Positions 8,170 to 17,120 of a stretch of DNA of 64,000 bases are shown piece after piece. The notes under the pieces are model-generated. The model did not search any database, was not told the origin of the DNA, and was given only the letters and a program-made list of their open reading frames with translations. The first letter of the stretch is position 1. The number at the start of each line of letters is the position of its first letter. Source of the stretch: Planctomycetota bacterium (GTDB lineage: Bacteria > Planctomycetota > UBA1135 > UBA2386); the NCBI GenBank assembly GCA_020638655.1, contig JACKIC010000004.1, positions 248,001 through 312,000 of the forward strand, given 5' to 3'. The position numbers were made by a program, and so were the translations under genes.

Positions 8170-9228
8170 CTACCTGCCGCCGTCGTCGCTCTTCTTCTCG
8201 CCCGATTTCGCCGCGTCCTTGGCGGCCTCCGCGGCCACCTTGGCGGCCTGGGTCAGCTCGACGGCGTTCTTGCCCTGCAGGGCGAGACCCACGAACTGCA
8301 GCGACGCGGCGACGTTGTCGCGCATGGTCGGGCTGCTCCAGGCGTGCCCGCCGCCCTCGACCTTGCGGAAGACGTGCAGCAGGCCCTTCCCGGTCATCGC
8401 CTGGTCGAGCTTCTCGTTGGGTTCGCAGAAGCCGTAGTCGTCGTCCGTGCCGGCGTCGAAGTAGACCTGCAGGCCCGCGAAGTCCTCGCTCTTCTTGGTG
8501 GCGACGAGGCCTAGCGGCATCTGCGCTGCCCACTTGGCCTTGTCGATCGGCGTGCCGAACTCCTTCTCGAGGCCGCCGCGCAGCGCGCGCAGCACCACGG
8601 TCTCGGTCATGCCGCCGAGTTCTTCGGGGTCGGCCGGCAGGATCGCGGCCGAGTGCACCGCGACCGCACCGAACGTCTGCGGGTGGCGCATCGCGATCTT
8701 CAGCGCGCCGAAGCCGCCGGCGCTCACGCCCATCACGGCGCGTTCGCTGCGCTTGTCGGAGAGGTGGTACTTCTGCTGCAGCTGGGTCAGCAGGTCGCCG
8801 ACGATCAGGTCCTCGATGTCGCCGGCGGCCTCGCCGTTCATGTAGGTCGTGCGCGGCCGGCGCCCCGGCGCCTTGAACACCACGAGCGCGCACTCGGGGA
8901 TCTTGCCCTCGCCGCGCAGGCGATCGAGCACCTCGGCGCCGCCCCGGCCCTGGAAGTCGTAGGGGCCGCCGAAACCCGGCAGCCACAGGATCCACGGGTA
9001 CTGCCGGTCCTTGTTGGTGTCGTCGCCGTGACCCTTGGGCAGGTAGGCGAAGTAGCCGGCGCCCTCCTGGCGCAGCTTGTCGCTCTGCAGCGTCCCTTCT
9101 TCGAAGGTGAAGTGCTGCAGCTTGGGGGGCTCGGGCTGGCGACGGCCGCGGCCGCCCTGCGCCGGCAGGAGCGCGGGCAGGGCTGCGAACAGCAGGACGA
9201 AGGCGGTGACGGAAGGTCGGTTCGGCAT
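8170..9228 (-). CDS. Secreted alpha/beta-hydrolase, esterase D / feruloyl esterase-like
   Basis: 352 aa from ATG 9228 with a signal peptide (VTAFVLLFAALPALLPAQ). The catalytic core is of the putative-esterase type (PF00756-like): PWILWLPGFGGPYDF near the start, and the nucleophile elbow MGVSAGGFGAL with S169. Later segments GTDDDYGFCEPNEKL and VEGGGHAWSSP probably supply the acid and the histidine (GGGHAW). The last 35 residues are Ala/Lys rich and charged. It likely hydrolyses an ester in the envelope or outside the cell; the substrate is unknown, and carbohydrate esters are plausible beside the glycan genes. It lies 92 bases downstream of a glycosyltransferase on the same strand. Confidence 0.8.
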   Translation of the reverse strand: MPNRPSVTAFVLLFAALPALLPAQGGRGRRQPEPPKLQHFTFEEGTLQSDKLRQEGAGYFAYLPKGHGDDTNKDRQYPWILWLPGFGGPYDFQGRGGAEVLDRLRGEGKIPECALVVFKAPGRRPRTTYMNGEAAGDIEDLIVGDLLTQLQQKYHLSDKRSERAVMGVSAGGFGALKIAMRHPQTFGAVAVHSAAILPADPEELGGMTETVVLRALRGGLEKEFGTPIDKAKWAAQMPLGLVATKKSEDFAGLQVYFDAGTDDDYGFCEPNEKLDQAMTGKGLLHVFRKVEGGGHAWSSPTMRDNVAASLQFVGLALQGKNAVELTQAAKVAAEAAKDAAKSGEKKSDDGGR

Positions 9229-9320
9229 CGTGTTCCTCGGTGGGTGGGGCGCGGATTCTCGATGGCGCCATTCGGACAGGCAATGCGCGACGCGCGGCGC
9301 CGGCGGCAAGGACAAGGCTG

Positions 9321-10508
9321 TTACCTCGAGCCGGCGGCGGCGAGGTCTCGGTAGAGCTGCTCGAGCGCGTCGACCACGCGACCGAGGGCGAAGCGCTCTT
9401 CGGCCATGCGGCGGGCGCGGTCGCCGCAGCCACGGCGACGTTCGGGATCGCGCAGCAGGTCGGTGAGGGCCGCGGCGATGCTCGGCGGCGACGCGGCGCA
9501 GATCGCGCCGGCGTCGTACTCGGCGACCTGCGGCAGGTGGCAGGCGTCGCTGAGCAGCAGGGGCAACCCCGCGGCGGCGGCCTCGATCGCGGCGTTGGGC
9601 AGACCTTCGCTGTGCGACGTCAGCGCGAACAGGTCCGCGGCGGCGAGGACCTCGCCCCTGGCCGTCGCGTCGACGCCGCCGTGGATGTGCACGCGGTGCT
9701 GCAGGCCGAGCGCCTGCACCTGGCGACGCACGGCGGGGCCGGCGCCTTCGTCCGGGCCGACCACCGCGAGGTGCACCTCGCCCGGTCCGCGCAGCAGCGG
9801 CGCGGCGGCGTCGATCAGCAGATCCAGGCCCTTGACGGCGTGTAGACGGCCGAAGAACAGCACGACGACGGCGTCTTGCGGCAGGCCCAGGCGTTCGCGG
9901 CCGCGGCGGCGCTGCGCTGCGGTCGGCGGGTCGGCCAGTGCGACGCCGTTGGGGATCACGTGCACGCGTTCGCGCGCGGCGCCCTGGTCGAAGAGCGCGG
10001 TGGCCTCGTGCTCGGTGACCGCCTGGATCGCGGCGGCTCCGCGCAGCACGCGGCGTTCGCAGCAGCCCAGGAACACGCGTTTCTGCATCGCCTTGAGCCG
10101 CAGCCGCACCGGATCGAGGGCGCCCTCGGCGTTGTAGACGAACGGCACCCGCGCCGCGGCGGCGTGTCGGGCGAGCGCCGGGCCCCACAGCGACAGGCCG
10201 ACGTTCACGCTGGCGACGTCGGCGTTCGTCAACGCCTCGCGCAACGCGCGCACGGCGGGCCGCGGCGGCGCGTAGGGCGGTCTCGTGCCCCAGCCGCGCG
10301 CGCGGGCGAAGAAGGTGCGCACGCCGTCGCGGTCGTGCCAGGTGTCGCGCGGCACGTCGTCGGGCAGGCCCAGGTCGCTGCTCAGCAGCTGCACTTCGTG
10401 GCCGCGCGCGAGCAGTTCGCGGTGCACGCGCTGCGCCTGGGCCACGGGGCCGCCGAAGGCCTCGCCGAAGAACGGCAACACCCGCACGATGCACAGGCGC
10501 GCGGTCAC
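9321..10508 (-). CDS. Glycosyltransferase family 4 protein
   Basis: 395 aa starting at the GTG at 10508, which overlaps the stop of the upstream GT2 gene as GTGA. This is a GT-B fold enzyme. The N-terminal acceptor half begins MTARLCIVRVLPFFGEAFGG and contains FVYNAEGALDP. The C-terminal donor half has VHVIPNGVAL, VVLFFGRLHAVKGLDLLI and TSHSEGLPNAAIEAAAAGLPLLL, the EX7E-like nucleotide-sugar binding region. It would add one sugar from an NDP- or GDP-sugar to a lipid-linked glycan at the inner membrane face. It is the last glycosyltransferase of a tightly packed minus-strand operon that starts with the WecB-type epimerase. Sugar specificity cannot be told. Confidence 0.88.
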   Translation of the reverse strand: MTARLCIVRVLPFFGEAFGGPVAQAQRVHRELLARGHEVQLLSSDLGLPDDVPRDTWHDRDGVRTFFARARGWGTRPPYAPPRPAVRALREALTNADVASVNVGLSLWGPALARHAAAARVPFVYNAEGALDPVRLRLKAMQKRVFLGCCERRVLRGAAAIQAVTEHEATALFDQGAARERVHVIPNGVALADPPTAAQRRRGRERLGLPQDAVVVLFFGRLHAVKGLDLLIDAAAPLLRGPGEVHLAVVGPDEGAGPAVRRQVQALGLQHRVHIHGGVDATARGEVLAAADLFALTSHSEGLPNAAIEAAAAGLPLLLSDACHLPQVAEYDAGAICAASPPSIAAALTDLLRDPERRRGCGDRARRMAEERFALGRVVDALEQLYRDLAAAGSR

Positions 10509-11347
10509 CGTCGGCCCTCCAGCGGGGTCTGCCGCAGCGTCGTGCGCAGGAACCCGCGCGTGACCCAGCGCGCCGGCGTGTGCAGCAGGAGCCGTTCGCC
10601 GAGCGCGCGCAGGTGGTCGCCGAACGTGAACTCGCCGCGCCAGTAGTCGCGCTTGACCGCCAGCGTGTCGCGCAGCGTGGCGCGCAGCCGCTGTGCCTTG
10701 TTGGCGGCGCCGTGCACGCGGTAGCGGAGCACCACCTCGGCCAGGTTCGCGAAGCGGTGCCCCGCGCGCAGCATGCGCGACCACAGCTCGTAGTCCTCGC
10801 ACGCGCCCTCGCCGTAGTCGCGGTAGCCGCCGACGGCGTCGAAGGCGGTGCGGCGCAGCATCACCGCGGGCTGCGCGATCGCGTTGTGGCGGCGCATCGT
10901 GCGCAGGATCGTCTCGTGTTCGGTCGGGTAGCTGCGGTAGCCGAGCCGGTGGCCGGCTTCGTCGATCACTTCGAGGGCGCCGCCGAGCACGTCGACCTGC
11001 GGGTGCGCCGCCAAGAACCCGGTCTGGCGCTGCAGCCGGTCGGGCGCACACTCGTCGTCGGCGTCGAGGATCGCGACCAGGGCGCCGCGGCTGGCGGCGA
11101 CCGCGGCGTTGCGACCGGCGGCCAGCGTGTCGAGCGCGGGCAGCTGCACGTGCTGCACGCGCGGCAGCCCGGTCGCCGCGAGCACTTCGGCGACGTTGCC
11201 GTGCGGCGGGCTCTCGACGACGACCCACTCGAAGTCGGTGAAGGTCTGCGCCGCGACGCTGCGGGCCGTCGCCGCGAACAGCGCCGGATCGGCGTTGCGC
11301 ACCTTGGTGACGATGCTGACGGCGGGCGCTGTGGGGTGGGGCGACAC
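10505..11347 (-). CDS. Glycosyltransferase family 2 protein
   Basis: 280 aa if started at the GTG at 11347 (MSPHPTAPAVSIVTKV), 11 bases after the stop of the preceding gene; the open frame upstream lies inside that gene. GT-A fold: AVSIVTKVRNADPALFAATARSVAAQTF, GRNAAVAASRGALVAILDADDE with the DAD metal/nucleotide-binding motif, and CEDYELWSRMLRAGHRFA, whose ED pair matches the acceptor/base region of this family. It ends with a basic amphipathic tail that may hold it at the membrane. It is coupled to the GT4 gene downstream by a 4-base overlap, so the two likely add consecutive sugars. Confidence 0.85.
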   Translation of the reverse strand: MSPHPTAPAVSIVTKVRNADPALFAATARSVAAQTFTDFEWVVVESPPHGNVAEVLAATGLPRVQHVQLPALDTLAAGRNAAVAASRGALVAILDADDECAPDRLQRQTGFLAAHPQVDVLGGALEVIDEAGHRLGYRSYPTEHETILRTMRRHNAIAQPAVMLRRTAFDAVGGYRDYGEGACEDYELWSRMLRAGHRFANLAEVVLRYRVHGAANKAQRLRATLRDTLAVKRDYWRGEFTFGDHLRALGERLLLHTPARWVTRGFLRTTLRQTPLEGRR

Positions 11348-11358
11348 GGGGCTGCGAC

Positions 11359-12765
11359 TCAGTGCGGTTGGGATGCGGCGCAGAGGCGGTGCCAGCACGC
11401 CGCGCTGAACAGCCACGCCGCGCCGGTGGCGTGGTCGAGCAGGCGCGGCAGCGTCGAGCGCAGGTGGTGCTGCAGGTCTTCGATCGGCGACAGGAGGAAC
11501 GCCGCGATCCACACCGCGACGAACAGCAGCATGGCGACGCCGAGCACGCGTCGGGCCTTGTCGTTCGGCAGGCGCCGCGTCAGCAGCCACAGGCACGGCG
11601 GCAGCAGCCAGGTGAGGCCGAAGGCGCCGCGCCACAGCGCGAACTCACCGAAGCCGGCGAGCACCGCCGGCAGGCGTTCGAGGCGGGACCACAGGCGCGA
11701 CGGCGCGTTCAGGTAGGCGCCGAAGCTGCCGGCGACGTCGCCGACGCACGCGGCGAGCAGCGGCCCGACCACGAGCAGCAGCGCGACCATCAACAGACCG
11801 AGGCGCGTGCGCAGCCGCGCATCACCGGCGCGTCGCACGAGCCACCGGTCGCTGCCGAGCACGGCGGCGCCCAGCACGGCACAGCCGATCAGGAGCAGCG
11901 GCAGGGCCCGCTCGGTACCGTTCGTGGCGAGGTCGTGCTGCAGCGACAACTGCAGCGTCGCCGCCGCGAGCCAGCCGACCGTGGCCGCGCGCAGCATGCC
12001 GCCGTCGCCGACCAGCCACACCGCCGCGACGAAGGCGCCGCCGTAGGGCAGGCCCTCGGGCTTGGTGAGCACGGCCAGGAACAGGCCGAGCGCGAGCCAG
12101 ATGCGGTCCCCGGCGATCACGCCCGCGGCGGCGACGGTGATGCAGGCGCACAGCAGGCCGTCGGCGTAGCCGCTGTCGAAGCCGCCGCTCGTCGGGTTGA
12201 CGAGGTTGGGGGTCAGCGCGAACGCGAGCGTCGCGCCGAGGGCGATCCGTTCGTCGCCGGTGCGCCGCAGCAGCGCGAGGCCCAGCGCGGCGACCGCGAT
12301 CGCGAACGCGAGCACGAACACGAGCCGGCCGGCGCCGGTGCTGCGTTCGATGGTCGCGATCAGCACTGGTTGCAGCAGCGGGTAGTCGCGGCTGTGGCAG
12401 AACACGTTCGTGTCGCGGAAGTACGGCTGCTCGAGCGTCGGTGCGTCGGCGAGACGCTGGGCCTTGGCGTCCCAGGCGACGGCGCCGTCCCAGTGTCGCG
12501 ACGCGGTCGCGAGCGAACCGTAGGCGAGCGCCGCGACGAGCACCGCGAGGGTCGCGGCGGCGGCGATCCGGGCGCGCGGCGGCGCGGATCTGCTTGCCGG
12601 CGGCAGGGTCGTCCGTCGCGGCACCAGCACCGCGACGACGGCACACGCGGGCAGCAGCCAGTCGGGCACCGCGACGTGGGCGAGCAGGCAACCGATCGCT
12701 CCGGCGCCGAACATGGCGAGCGTCAGCAGCAGCGCGAACAGCGCGCGATCGAACCAGCGCGACAT
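11359..12765 (-). CDS. Polytopic membrane protein, GT39/ArnT-like candidate glycosyltransferase
   Basis: 468 aa from ATG 12765, two bases after the preceding stop. About 10-12 hydrophobic helices are spread along the protein. A long loop after the first helices contains HWDGAVAWDAKAQRLADAP and YFRDTNVFCHSRDYPLLQPVLIA, reminiscent of the extracytoplasmic loop of polyprenyl-phosphate-sugar glycosyltransferases (GT-C fold), where an early Asp is catalytic. Other segments include NPTSGGFDSGYADG and LTKPEGLPYGG. The last third includes SPIEDLQHHLRSTLPRLLDH. A GT-C enzyme would transfer sugar from a lipid carrier on the outer face; a polymerase or ligase is the alternative. The class call is from topology and loop motifs only. 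Confidence 0.65.
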   Translation of the reverse strand: MSRWFDRALFALLLTLAMFGAGAIGCLLAHVAVPDWLLPACAVVAVLVPRRTTLPPASRSAPPRARIAAAATLAVLVAALAYGSLATASRHWDGAVAWDAKAQRLADAPTLEQPYFRDTNVFCHSRDYPLLQPVLIATIERSTGAGRLVFVLAFAIAVAALGLALLRRTGDERIALGATLAFALTPNLVNPTSGGFDSGYADGLLCACITVAAAGVIAGDRIWLALGLFLAVLTKPEGLPYGGAFVAAVWLVGDGGMLRAATVGWLAAATLQLSLQHDLATNGTERALPLLLIGCAVLGAAVLGSDRWLVRRAGDARLRTRLGLLMVALLLVVGPLLAACVGDVAGSFGAYLNAPSRLWSRLERLPAVLAGFGEFALWRGAFGLTWLLPPCLWLLTRRLPNDKARRVLGVAMLLFVAVWIAAFLLSPIEDLQHHLRSTLPRLLDHATGAAWLFSAACWHRLCAASQPH

Positions 12766-12767
12766 CG

Positions 12768-13190
12768 TCAGCGCACCTCGACGGTGATGCCGTCCGGGCT
12801 GCCGATCAGGAGCACGCGGCCGCGGCGTCCGCCGTGTTCGGCGATCGCCAACGGCAGGCCCGCGTAGTCCTGGGCGCCTGGCGGACACGCGCCGATGGGG
12901 ATCACGAGGCGCGGCGCGATCAGGCTCGGCGCGAACTCGAGCGCGCCCTTCGGATCGCCGGTCCACAGCACCACACAATGCTCGGGTGTGTGTTCACGCA
13001 CCCATTGCAGCGCCTCGGCGCCGCCCATGCCGTTGTTCTCGAGCAGATAGCGGGTGGGTCCCTGCTCGCGATAGGCGCGCACGTCGCCGATTCGGCGCGA
13101 CAGCACTTTTCCGGGCACGCGCGCCAGTCCCCAGCCGATGTGGATCAGCGCCAGCACGAGCACCACGGAGGTGGCGCCGACTCGCTTCAT
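12768..13190 (-). CDS. Small membrane-anchored protein of unknown function in glycan operon
   Basis: 140 aa starting MKRVGATSVVLVLALIHIGWG: one N-terminal hydrophobic helix (residues 6-24) with a positively charged N-terminus, then about 115 residues probably outside the cytoplasm. Its start overlaps the WecB-like gene stop (ATGA), and the next gene begins two bases after its own stop, so it is translated as part of the operon. The body has WVREHTPEHCVVLWTGDPKGALEFAP and ends GSPDGITVEVR. No family recognised. Given its position between the epimerase and a GT-C-like protein, it may be an accessory part of that membrane enzyme. Confidence 0.65.
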   Translation of the reverse strand: MKRVGATSVVLVLALIHIGWGLARVPGKVLSRRIGDVRAYREQGPTRYLLENNGMGGAEALQWVREHTPEHCVVLWTGDPKGALEFAPSLIAPRLVIPIGACPPGAQDYAGLPLAIAEHGGRRGRVLLIGSPDGITVEVR

Positions 13191-14308
13191 GTGCGCGGCT
13201 CCGTCGCGGCCAGGAAGTCGCTGACGATCGCGGCGATGCGCTCGGCGGCGCGGCCGTCGCCGTACGGGTTGACGACGTTGGCCATCGCGGCGTACGCGGC
13301 GGGGTCGTCGAGCAGTTCGGTCGCGGCCGCGACGATCGCGCGCCGGTCGGTGCCGACGAGGCGCGCGGCGCCGGCCTGCACGCCCTCGGGGCGCTCGGTG
13401 GTCGAGCGCAGCACCAGCACCGGCTTGCCCAGCGACGGCGCTTCTTCCTGCACGCCGCCGGAGTCGGTGAGGATCAGGTCGCAGGCACGCATCGCCGCGA
13501 CCATCGCCGGATAGTCGAGCGGGTCGACGAGCTGGATCGAGGGGTGTCCCGCCAGCACGCGGTGCGCGACGTCGCGGACGTTGGGGTTGGGGTGCACCGG
13601 ATAGAGCATCTGCACGTCCGGCCGATCGGCGAGCTCGCGCAGCGCCGCACAGACGTGCTCGAACGGCTGGCCGAAGTTCTCGCGGCGGTGGGCCGTGACC
13701 AGCACCAGGCGCTTGCCGGGCGCGGGCCGAAACGGCGCCGGGTCGACGCGTTCGGCAGCCCACAACAGCGCGTCGATGACGGTGTTGCCGGTGGTGTGCA
13801 CCGCCGCCGGATCGGTGCCTTCGCGCAGCAGGTTGTCGCGCGACGTGTCGGTGGGCGCGAAGTGCAGGCGCGCCATGCGGCCGACGAGCACGCGGTTCAT
13901 CTCCTCGGGGAACGGGTTGGCCGTGTCGCCGGTGCGCAGGCCGGCCTCGACGTGCCCGAACGGGATGCGCCGGTAGAAACACGCGAGCGCGGTGACCATC
14001 ACCGTGGTGGTGTCGCCCTGCGCGAGCACGAGCGCGGGTTGTTCAGCGGCCAGCACCGGGTCGAGCGCGGCGATCATGCGCGCGGTCAGGTCGGCGAGCG
14101 ACTGGTCGGGCCGCATCAGGTCGAGGTCGCGGTCGGGCGTGATCGCGAAGAACTCGTGGATCTGGTCGAGCAGGTGGCGGTGCTGCGCCGTCGCCAGCAC
14201 GCGCGTCGTCAGGTGGGGGTGACGCTGCAGCGCGTGCACGACGGGGGCCAGCTTGACCGCTTCGGGCCTGGTGCCGACGACGACGAGGACTGCGGGCTTG
14301 GCCGACAT
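13187..14308 (-). CDS. wecB: UDP-N-acetylglucosamine 2-epimerase (non-hydrolysing)
   Basis: 373 aa, the usual length for this enzyme, which interconverts UDP-GlcNAc and UDP-ManNAc in the cytoplasm. Family marks are all visible: GTRPEAVKLAPVV at residues 12-24, VLAQGDTTTVMVTALACFYR, GHVEAGLRTGD, NPFPEEMNRVLV, VTAHRRENFG, YPVHPNPNVRD and DSGGVQEEAPSLGKPVLVLR. It opens a run of minus-strand glycan genes joined by overlaps (140-aa protein, GT-C-like protein, GT2, GT4). UDP-ManNAc made here would feed those transferases, possibly after oxidation to ManNAcA by an unlinked enzyme. Confidence in the function is high. Confidence 0.95.
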   Translation of the reverse strand: MSAKPAVLVVVGTRPEAVKLAPVVHALQRHPHLTTRVLATAQHRHLLDQIHEFFAITPDRDLDLMRPDQSLADLTARMIAALDPVLAAEQPALVLAQGDTTTVMVTALACFYRRIPFGHVEAGLRTGDTANPFPEEMNRVLVGRMARLHFAPTDTSRDNLLREGTDPAAVHTTGNTVIDALLWAAERVDPAPFRPAPGKRLVLVTAHRRENFGQPFEHVCAALRELADRPDVQMLYPVHPNPNVRDVAHRVLAGHPSIQLVDPLDYPAMVAAMRACDLILTDSGGVQEEAPSLGKPVLVLRSTTERPEGVQAGAARLVGTDRRAIVAAATELLDDPAAYAAMANVVNPYGDGRAAERIAAIVSDFLAATEPRT

Positions 14309-14339
14309 GGAGCGGCGCTACTTTGCGGGCGCGGCGCAG

Positions 14340-16160
14340 TCAGGGCAACTGCGCGTTGGCGGAGCGCCGCAGATGCGCGCGGACGCCCGCGACGGTGCCG
14401 CCCTGCAGCAGCCAGCGCGCCAGATGCACGCACGAACGGGACAGATCGGCGCCGGGTGGCAGCCACACCAGCGTGCCCGGGTCGGCGCCGCATTCGGCCT
14501 CGGCGCGCGCCAGCGCGGCCGGGTCGCTCGCCAGCCAGGCTCGGACGTGCGCGGCCTCCGCGGGGGCGGGGGTTGGGCCGGGCCCGTCGATCACGGCCAA
14601 GAACAACTCGCCGCGCGCGGCGGCTGCAGCCGCGCCGCGGCCGTCACCGATCACCGCATCCGCGGTGCCGTCGTCGGACACCGTGACGCCATCCGCCGCG
14701 GCCAGGGGCCCGGCCACGGCAGCGTCGGTGCAGCGCACGCGCAGCGCGGCCGGGCTCGCCGGCGTCGGCACGACCCGTCCGGTCGCCTGCGCGGTGTCGT
14801 CGCTCGCGAAGAACGTGCGGTCGGCGCGGTGGCGCAGGGCCAGTTCGAGGCGTTCGCCCGCGGCCGCGGCGACGAACGCGGTGCGGGTGAACACCGCCAG
14901 GCGCGCGCCGATCGCTGCGTCGTCGCCCAGCGCGATGCAGCGGCCGCGGTGCAGGTGTCGGCCGTGACGCCAGACGTCGGCGACCGAGCCGAAGTGCGCG
15001 GCGACCATGGTCGACGGCGGCAATGCCTCGAGGTCGAGCTCGGCGAGCCGGGCGGCTGCGCAGACGATCAGCGCGTCTTGCGGTGCCGGCAGGCTGCCGG
15101 GTCGCAGCTCGTCGACCGGCACGTGTCCGGCCGCCGCACGCACCCAAGACAGGCACTCACCGTCGGCGAGGATGCGGCACGGCGCGGCGAACCACGCGGC
15201 GCGCCGCCGTTCGCGCTGCAGCAGCGCCACGGCGAGCTCGCGCAGCCGCAGTTCGCGCGATCTGGCGGTGAGCGTGTTGTCGTGCACGCGGTAGCGGTAG
15301 AGCACCTCGCGCGTGCCCAGGTGCGACAGGCCCAGCAGGCGATCGAGCCGCAGCCAGTAGTCGTAGTCCTCGAGGCCGAGCACCGGGCTGTAGTCGCCGA
15401 GCAGCCGGCCGGCCCGGCCGCGGTACAGGAAGCACCCGCCGACGAAGTTGTCGGCGACGCGGTGCAGGTCGTCGACGCGGCGGTCGACGCGCACGATCGC
15501 GCGATCGTCGCGGTCGGTGCGGTCGAGGATGCGGAAGTCGCCGTCGCGCAGCGGTTCGCCGCGGTCGTCGATCAGCTCGTAGTCGGCGAACACCATCGCC
15601 TGCTCGGGACGCTCACGCAGGAACGCGATCAGCCGTTCGAGCTGCTGCGGGTGCATCAGGTTGTCGGCCGAGGTCCACGTGCAGAACTCGCCGGTCGCGC
15701 ACTCGAACGCCGACGACAGCGCCTTGGGCAGCCCCTGGTTGGATTGTCGCAGGTGCCGCAGCCGGCGGTCGTCGCGGAACGGCGCCAGCGCCGCGGCGAC
15801 GTCGTCGCGGCTGCCGTCGTCGAGCACGATCAGCTCGAGGTCGGCGTGGGTCTGGGCCAGCACGCTCGCGACCGCGTCGCCGAGCAGCGCCGCCTGGTCG
15901 TAGACCGGCAGGATCACGCTGACGTGGCCGGCGCGTTCGACGCCGGGCTCCGGCCCGGTGAAGCGCAGATCGGCGACGCCGCGGAAGCGCCGTAGCCGGC
16001 CGCCGCGCCACCCGGCCGGCAGCGTGCGCCACAGCGTGCGGCCGATCGCGCGCAGCAGGGGCCCCGGGCCCTCGGCCGCCTTGGCCACGACCGCCCTGCC
16101 GATCCGCAGCCAGCGCGGCGGTGCGGCGCGGTTCGGTGGCGGCTGCGGACGGCTCGACAT
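14340..16160 (-). CDS. GT2-family glycosyltransferase with long C-terminal extension
   Basis: 606 aa from ATG 16160 (MSSRPQPPP); an ATG at 16175 in the same frame is an alternative. After a basic, proline-rich N-terminus the GT-A domain runs from about residue 78 to 330: HVSVILPVYDQAALLGDAVASVL, VLDDGSRDDVAAAL, GEFCTWTSADNLMHPQQ, and LGLEDYDYWLRLDRLL near the catalytic-base region. The remaining 270 residues fit no domain I know; they hold FTRTAFVAAAAGERLELALRHR and an Ala-rich C-terminal part. It stands alone on the minus strand, 31 bases upstream of wecB, and may be the first gene of that operon. Divergent sulfotransferase upstream. Confidence 0.8.
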   Translation of the reverse strand: MSSRPQPPPNRAAPPRWLRIGRAVVAKAAEGPGPLLRAIGRTLWRTLPAGWRGGRLRRFRGVADLRFTGPEPGVERAGHVSVILPVYDQAALLGDAVASVLAQTHADLELIVLDDGSRDDVAAALAPFRDDRRLRHLRQSNQGLPKALSSAFECATGEFCTWTSADNLMHPQQLERLIAFLRERPEQAMVFADYELIDDRGEPLRDGDFRILDRTDRDDRAIVRVDRRVDDLHRVADNFVGGCFLYRGRAGRLLGDYSPVLGLEDYDYWLRLDRLLGLSHLGTREVLYRYRVHDNTLTARSRELRLRELAVALLQRERRRAAWFAAPCRILADGECLSWVRAAAGHVPVDELRPGSLPAPQDALIVCAAARLAELDLEALPPSTMVAAHFGSVADVWRHGRHLHRGRCIALGDDAAIGARLAVFTRTAFVAAAAGERLELALRHRADRTFFASDDTAQATGRVVPTPASPAALRVRCTDAAVAGPLAAADGVTVSDDGTADAVIGDGRGAAAAAARGELFLAVIDGPGPTPAPAEAAHVRAWLASDPAALARAEAECGADPGTLVWLPPGADLSRSCVHLARWLLQGGTVAGVRAHLRRSANAQLP

Positions 16161-16310
16161 GCGGTGCGGCACCATCGCAGTCGAGGCGACGGGGTGCAAC
16201 CGTGCCCGCGCGATTGCGGCGCATTGGCGTGTGCCGGGGCCTTTCGTTATCGTGCTCGCCCCGATGTCGAGCTTCTGCAGCGTCCCCATTCCACGTCAGC
16301 AGGTGGTTTC

Positions 16311-17108
16311 GTGAGCAAGCTGCTGATCGCGCATCACCACGGCTTCAAGTGCGCGGGTTGCACGGTGGTGCACCTGCTCAATCGCAACTGGCCCGAGCAG
16401 GTGCTGCACGTCGAGCACCGCGTCGTCGACCGGCGCATCCACTGTGATCAGGTGCGGCCGCACCTCGACGGCGGGAACTACGCCGGGCTGACCAGCCACC
16501 TGTTGGCGATGCCCGCGCGCGGTGAGGAGATCGCGCACGTGCACTTCGGCCTGTTGCGCGATCCGATCGATCGGCTGGTCTCCGCCTACAACTTCGTGCC
16601 CGAGGAGCGGCGCGGCGGCAGCTTCCGCGCGTTCGTAGCGGCCAACCGCCACCACGCCTGCGAGTACCACGTGCGTCACCTCGGCGTGCAGGCGCGCGCT
16701 GGGCAGGGCGCGACCGGGTGGAACAGCGATCCCGAGGCCGTGCGGCTCGGCGAACCCCACGTTCTGCTCGGGCTCGTGGAGCGCTTCGAGGACACGATGT
16801 TCCTGCTCGAGCGCCGCGTCGCGGCAGCCGGTGGCGTCTTCGACGGCAGCGTCGGCGGCCGGCACAACGTCGGCAAGGGTGAGGCTCTGCCCATCGACGA
16901 GGATCTCGTGCAGGAGTTGCGTGAGCTCAACGCCGCCGACTACCGGCTGCGCGACGCCATCGACGCTGCGCTGGATCGTGAGTTGGCGCTGGTCGACCCG
17001 GACGGCGACGGGCGTGCCGAGTACCGGGTCCGGTGTGAGGCGCGCGCTGGCGTCGCCGAGCCCTACCTGGGCATGATGCCGCCGACGTGGACCTACCTGG
17101 AGGACTGA
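16311..17108 (+). CDS. PAPS-dependent carbohydrate sulfotransferase-like protein
   Basis: 265 aa from the GTG at 16311 (MSKLLIAHHHGFKCAGCTVV); the frame is open upstream but that stretch does not look coding. The N-terminal HHGFKCAGCT segment takes the place of the 5'-phosphosulfate binding loop (HIPKTAGTS type), and LLRDPIDRLVSAYNF at residues 81-95 is a clear 3'-phosphate binding motif, as in the Sulfotransfer_2 family. It would move sulfate from PAPS to a hydroxyl of a glycan or lipid. PAPS synthesis genes and a PAP phosphatase lie 20-27 kb away in this window. Its stop is six bases from the convergent ABC ATPase gene. The substrate is inferred to be the exported polysaccharide. Confidence 0.8.
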   Translation: MSKLLIAHHHGFKCAGCTVVHLLNRNWPEQVLHVEHRVVDRRIHCDQVRPHLDGGNYAGLTSHLLAMPARGEEIAHVHFGLLRDPIDRLVSAYNFVPEERRGGSFRAFVAANRHHACEYHVRHLGVQARAGQGATGWNSDPEAVRLGEPHVLLGLVERFEDTMFLLERRVAAAGGVFDGSVGGRHNVGKGEALPIDEDLVQELRELNAADYRLRDAIDAALDRELALVDPDGDGRAEYRVRCEARAGVAEPYLGMMPPTWTYLED

Positions 17109-17120
17109 GGTCCGTCAGTC
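17103..17120. repeat. Hairpin formed by two convergent stop codons
   Basis: GACTGA at 17103-17108 is the exact reverse complement of TCAGTC at 17115-17120, with a six-base loop. The sulfotransferase TGA lies in one arm and the ABC ATPase TGA in the other. It may act as a short two-way transcription end or be chance. Confidence 0.4.
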
